Positions 5,809 through 7,846 of a stretch of 7,846 bases of DNA are shown here, in pieces. Location of the stretch: assembly GCA_002712305.1 (NCBI GenBank), contig PATE01000083.1, positions 1 through 7,846 on the forward strand, given 5' to 3'. The translations under genes and the position numbers were made by a program. Source of the stretch: Gemmatimonadota bacterium (GTDB taxonomy: Bacteria; Latescibacterota; UBA2968; UBA8231). A model generated the notes under the pieces. It did no database searches and had not been told where the DNA came from. It saw only the letters and a program-made list of their open reading frames with translations. Numbering within the stretch: position 1 is the first letter of the stretch; each line of letters begins with the position of its first letter.

Positions 5809-6185
5809 TCTTTGAGGACCAGATCCACGTCGAACGTATCTCGGATCGTCAGTGCCTGCGCCACGACGGCGACTCGCCGCGGGCGGCCATCACCGGGGCT
5901 GATGAGTTGGGCGACGGCAAGGCCGTCCTGAGTCTGACTCTCGGCGGTGATCTCCCCCGCCGTCGTCGCGAATCGAACGATGGTCCCATCCTTCACAGGG
6001 TTGATGCCTTGAAGAACCGTCGCCCACACTTCGGCCGTGGCCGACGAATCCTCCGCTGACAACTGCGTGGGATAAGCCGAAATGTCCACTGTAAGGGTCG
6101 ATTCCTCACTATCGGTGGGCGCGACGGAAAAGGCGCACCCCGACAGCAGGAAAGGCATGGCGATGAGGAAACAGGTCAGACGCAT
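5796..6185 (-). CDS. small outer-membrane lipoprotein with one invasin-type Ig-like domain
   Basis: A 129-residue protein. A lipoprotein signal peptide MRLTCFLIAMPFLLSGC ends in the lipobox LSGC with C17 as the acylation site. Ala18 follows, so by the E. coli Lol rule it would go to the outer membrane. After a short Ser/Glu-rich linker, residues about 30-123 read as a single bacterial Ig-like (Big_1/invasin-type) sandwich: TLTVDISAYPTQLSA, AEVWATVL, VKDGTIVRFATTAGEI, GLAVAQL, then VAVVAQA. I place the start at ATG 6185 rather than at the longer in-frame start at 6230, because the lipoprotein signal begins there and it falls 5 nt after the preceding stop. No clear Shine-Dalgarno is visible, so translation is probably coupled to the barrel protein. 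Function is likely structural or a partner of that protein; this is inferred from context. Confidence 0.8.
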   Translation of the reverse strand: MRLTCFLIAMPFLLSGCAFSVAPTDSEESTLTVDISAYPTQLSAEDSSATAEVWATVLQGINPVKDGTIVRFATTAGEITAESQTQDGLAVAQLISPGDGRPRRVAVVAQALTIRDTFDVDLVLKDGGL

Positions 6186-6190
6186 GATGG

Positions 6191-7705
6191 TTACCGATAG
6201 TCCGCGTAGGCGAATTGGGGCGGGACCCAAGAGAAATGCTGCGACATGTTGTCGAGAAGATTGAACACCAGATCGTCCAGGGCTCCCTCGTGAACCTGCT
6301 GAATCTCCGCGGCTGACCGAGCGACCGTGATGTCACGACGATCTGCCGGAATCAGGCGAACGCGCTTGCGCAGACGCCCCTCTCCTTCGATCAACTGCGA
6401 CAGGGCTTCCATTTCGATCTTGGCAGGCGACGAAAACCACATCACACGATAACGCAGGCCGACCTTCACCTCTGTTTCAGGCACTTCGAACAGATAGGGT
6501 ACCCGCAGACCGGCGAAACGATTCTCCTTGTAGTGGGTCAAGGCGCCGGAGATGATGACGTCCAATCCCAACTTGCGTGCGATATCGCTCAACTGCTGTG
6601 GCCTCAAAGGCCCGTGTTGGGGTATTCCGGAATAGCGCGCCAGGTCAACAACTTCCAGACTGTCATGCGGATCCAACTCGTGACGCAATCGTTCAACGAT
6701 GCGCTCACCTGCCGAATACTCCTCAAATCCACCAAACTCCACGATCGCCAGTCGAAGCACCGAATCGGGCTCGTAGATCCTCTTCGGCGCAGCAGGTGGC
6801 ACGTAGGCCGTCGAGCGAGAAACGAACCTTCGCCGTGGACTCAGAAAGCCGTGGGTCCTGACGCCGAAGGTGAATTGCGATGGAGTTGGGTGATCGAGAA
6901 AGCCGATCTCCTGGTTGAATTCGAGCTCGATGCCGCGGAACATCTGAATTCTGGCGCCGAACTTCAGGATATTGGCCGCCCGTGACTGTGCCCCCAGTGC
7001 GACGCGTGCCTGATACTCACTGTTGAAGCTCACCCAGCGACTCGAACGTCCAATCTCGACACCGATGCCGTACACCAGTTGCGTCTCAACCGCCACATTG
7101 CCGGGCCTGAACAGACCCCCGTTCGCGTAGAAGGATACCTTCCGGAAGTGGACGTCGAGAAGGGCGTTGAGACCTATGTCGAGCCCGCCACTACTGAACT
7201 GCCTGATTCCACCGATGCTGTCGAGTGCGTGTTCACCCTTGTAGCCAAGGGGCAATCCCAGCAGAAGTTGGGAGGCTATATGTGTTCCGGCACGGATGCG
7301 ACCGGGTCTTGCCCACTTGATGCCCAACACCGGATCGCCCGAACCATACTTGTTCAGACCACCGGCTCCGTCCATGAGAAATGGCAAGACCATGGTGATA
7401 TCCATGGCATCGCTGAATCCGTATCCGAATCCGTAGTAACCGGTATAGATCGTCCCATTGCCGAGGTCGGGACTGACAATCGTCGCCGATCGATTCTGCG
7501 CACGAAGACGAAATCGTCCCTTGCCCAGCGGCTCAGCACTGGCGACCAGATCCAATCCCTGGCCTCCGGGAATCGTGATTGCCGAGTTCGTGGGTAGTTG
7601 CAGGAGCGCCAGATCCTGAGCCCCTGCCTCGGCGGCGAACCAAAGACTCACCAGCAGCAGCAATAACCTCAGGCTGTGCCCGATATGTCTTGTGAGTCTC
7701 ACCAC
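6191..7705 (-). CDS. exported protein: beta-barrel-like N-terminal half fused to a CsgG/TolB-N-like domain
   Basis: A 504-residue protein. Residues 1-29 are a Sec signal peptide (basic start, RLLLLLVSLWF core, cleavage likely after AEAGA). From about 60 to 290 there are alternating aromatic/hydrophobic strands with turns, such as GTIYTGYYGFGYGFSDAMD, GGLDIGLNALLDVHFRKV and ILKFGARIQMFRGIELEF, which looks like an outer-membrane barrel or barrel-like porin fold. A Pro/Arg-rich linker (about 291-316) leads to LRLAIVEFGGFEEYSAGERI (317-336), then LEVVDLARYSG and LSDIARKLGLDVIISGAL (372-389), the pattern of CsgG- and TolB-N-type periplasmic domains. The C-terminal end is IQQVHEGALDDLVFNLLDNM... 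and finishes with an aromatic-rich tail. The first GTG (7705) is only 3 nt after AGGA (7709-7712); the second GTG (7702) is 6 nt away and may be the true start. It lies 5 nt from both neighbours. The fold assignments are read from sequence patterns; the function is unknown. Confidence 0.75.
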   Translation of the reverse strand: MVRLTRHIGHSLRLLLLLVSLWFAAEAGAQDLALLQLPTNSAITIPGGQGLDLVASAEPLGKGRFRLRAQNRSATIVSPDLGNGTIYTGYYGFGYGFSDAMDITMVLPFLMDGAGGLNKYGSGDPVLGIKWARPGRIRAGTHIASQLLLGLPLGYKGEHALDSIGGIRQFSSGGLDIGLNALLDVHFRKVSFYANGGLFRPGNVAVETQLVYGIGVEIGRSSRWVSFNSEYQARVALGAQSRAANILKFGARIQMFRGIELEFNQEIGFLDHPTPSQFTFGVRTHGFLSPRRRFVSRSTAYVPPAAPKRIYEPDSVLRLAIVEFGGFEEYSAGERIVERLRHELDPHDSLEVVDLARYSGIPQHGPLRPQQLSDIARKLGLDVIISGALTHYKENRFAGLRVPYLFEVPETEVKVGLRYRVMWFSSPAKIEMEALSQLIEGEGRLRKRVRLIPADRRDITVARSAAEIQQVHEGALDDLVFNLLDNMSQHFSWVPPQFAYADYR

Positions 7706-7710
7706 GTATC

Positions 7711-7846
7711 CTAGTTCGTCGTCGACTGCAATTCGACGGCCAGATCGCCGATTGCCTGCAGCAGCTGACCCGCATCCTTGAAGCGGAAGTCCTGGTTCAC
7801 GAGCCGTACCTGAGCAGCAGCATTGTTGGGATCTGCGCGATCGACG
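7711..7846 (-). CDS. unrecognised gene, C-terminal 44 residues (cut by window edge)
   Basis: The open frame enters from the window edge and stops with TAG at 7711-7713, leaving 44 codons. It starts VDRADPNNAAAQVRLV and ends DAGQLLQAIGDLAVELQSTTN. The last 25 residues look like an amphipathic helix. I do not recognise a family. The stop is 5 nt before the first start codon of the barrel/CsgG-like gene, and its final codons carry that gene's AGGA, so it should be the upstream gene of the same envelope operon. That makes an exported or envelope role plausible but unproven. Confidence 0.65.
   Translation of the reverse strand, partial: VDRADPNNAAAQVRLVNQDFRFKDAGQLLQAIGDLAVELQSTTN

Noticed and set aside
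5411-5815. Plus-strand open frame across the HNH start and the intergenic region
   Set aside because: It overlaps the HNH gene and the lipoprotein end in antisense and crosses the promoter and inverted repeats; its product shows no domain or sensible start signal.
6185-6230. Longer lipoprotein start at 6230 (144 residues)
   Set aside because: The extra 15 residues overlap the barrel gene and push the lipoprotein signal peptide away from the N-terminus. The internal ATG at 6185 gives a standard lipobox signal and a 5-nt operon gap.

Overview
The window looks like part of the chromosome of a Gram-negative, outer-membrane bacterium of fairly high GC. The evidence is a lipoprotein with a clear lipobox, a secreted beta-barrel-like protein, and a run of polysaccharide (LPS, capsule or exopolysaccharide type) genes. 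I cannot name the phylum from the sequence. A barrel joined to a CsgG/TolB-N-like domain would fit an uncultured FCB-type or related lineage, but that is a guess. All supported genes lie on the minus strand, so they read from right to left. There is no tRNA, rRNA, CRISPR array, transposase or attachment site that I can see.

Right part (7846 to 5796), an envelope cluster. It holds the 3' end of an unrecognised gene, then a 504-residue exported protein with a beta-barrel-like N-terminal half and a CsgG/TolB-N-like C-terminal domain, then a 129-residue lipoprotein that is essentially one invasin-type Ig-like domain. Gaps of only 5 nt at both junctions mark one operon. A weak stem-loop sits on the last stop codon.

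Middle (5795 to 5590), the only sizeable non-coding stretch. It carries a near-consensus sigma-70 promoter (TTGACA, 18 nt, TATATT) pointing left. A leader of about 148 nt follows, rich in inverted repeats and C-tracts. It also contains a possible 16-codon ORF with four consecutive prolines.

Left part (5589 to 1), a tightly packed operon in this order: HNH-type nuclease-like protein, GT2 glycosyltransferase with C-terminal membrane segments, GT4 glycosyltransferase, SAM-dependent methyltransferase, Gfo/Idh/MocA oxidoreductase, a second membrane-anchored GT2, and the start of another GT4 cut by the window edge. From the first GT2 onward the gaps are between 18 nt and a 4-nt overlap. The operon should make and decorate an oligosaccharide: the oxidoreductase would modify a nucleotide sugar, the GT2 enzymes probably act with polyprenyl-phosphate or another membrane acceptor, the GT4 enzymes extend the chain, and the methyltransferase may cap or modify it. 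No flippase, polymerase or ligase is in view. The HNH gene at the head of the operon is the odd member.
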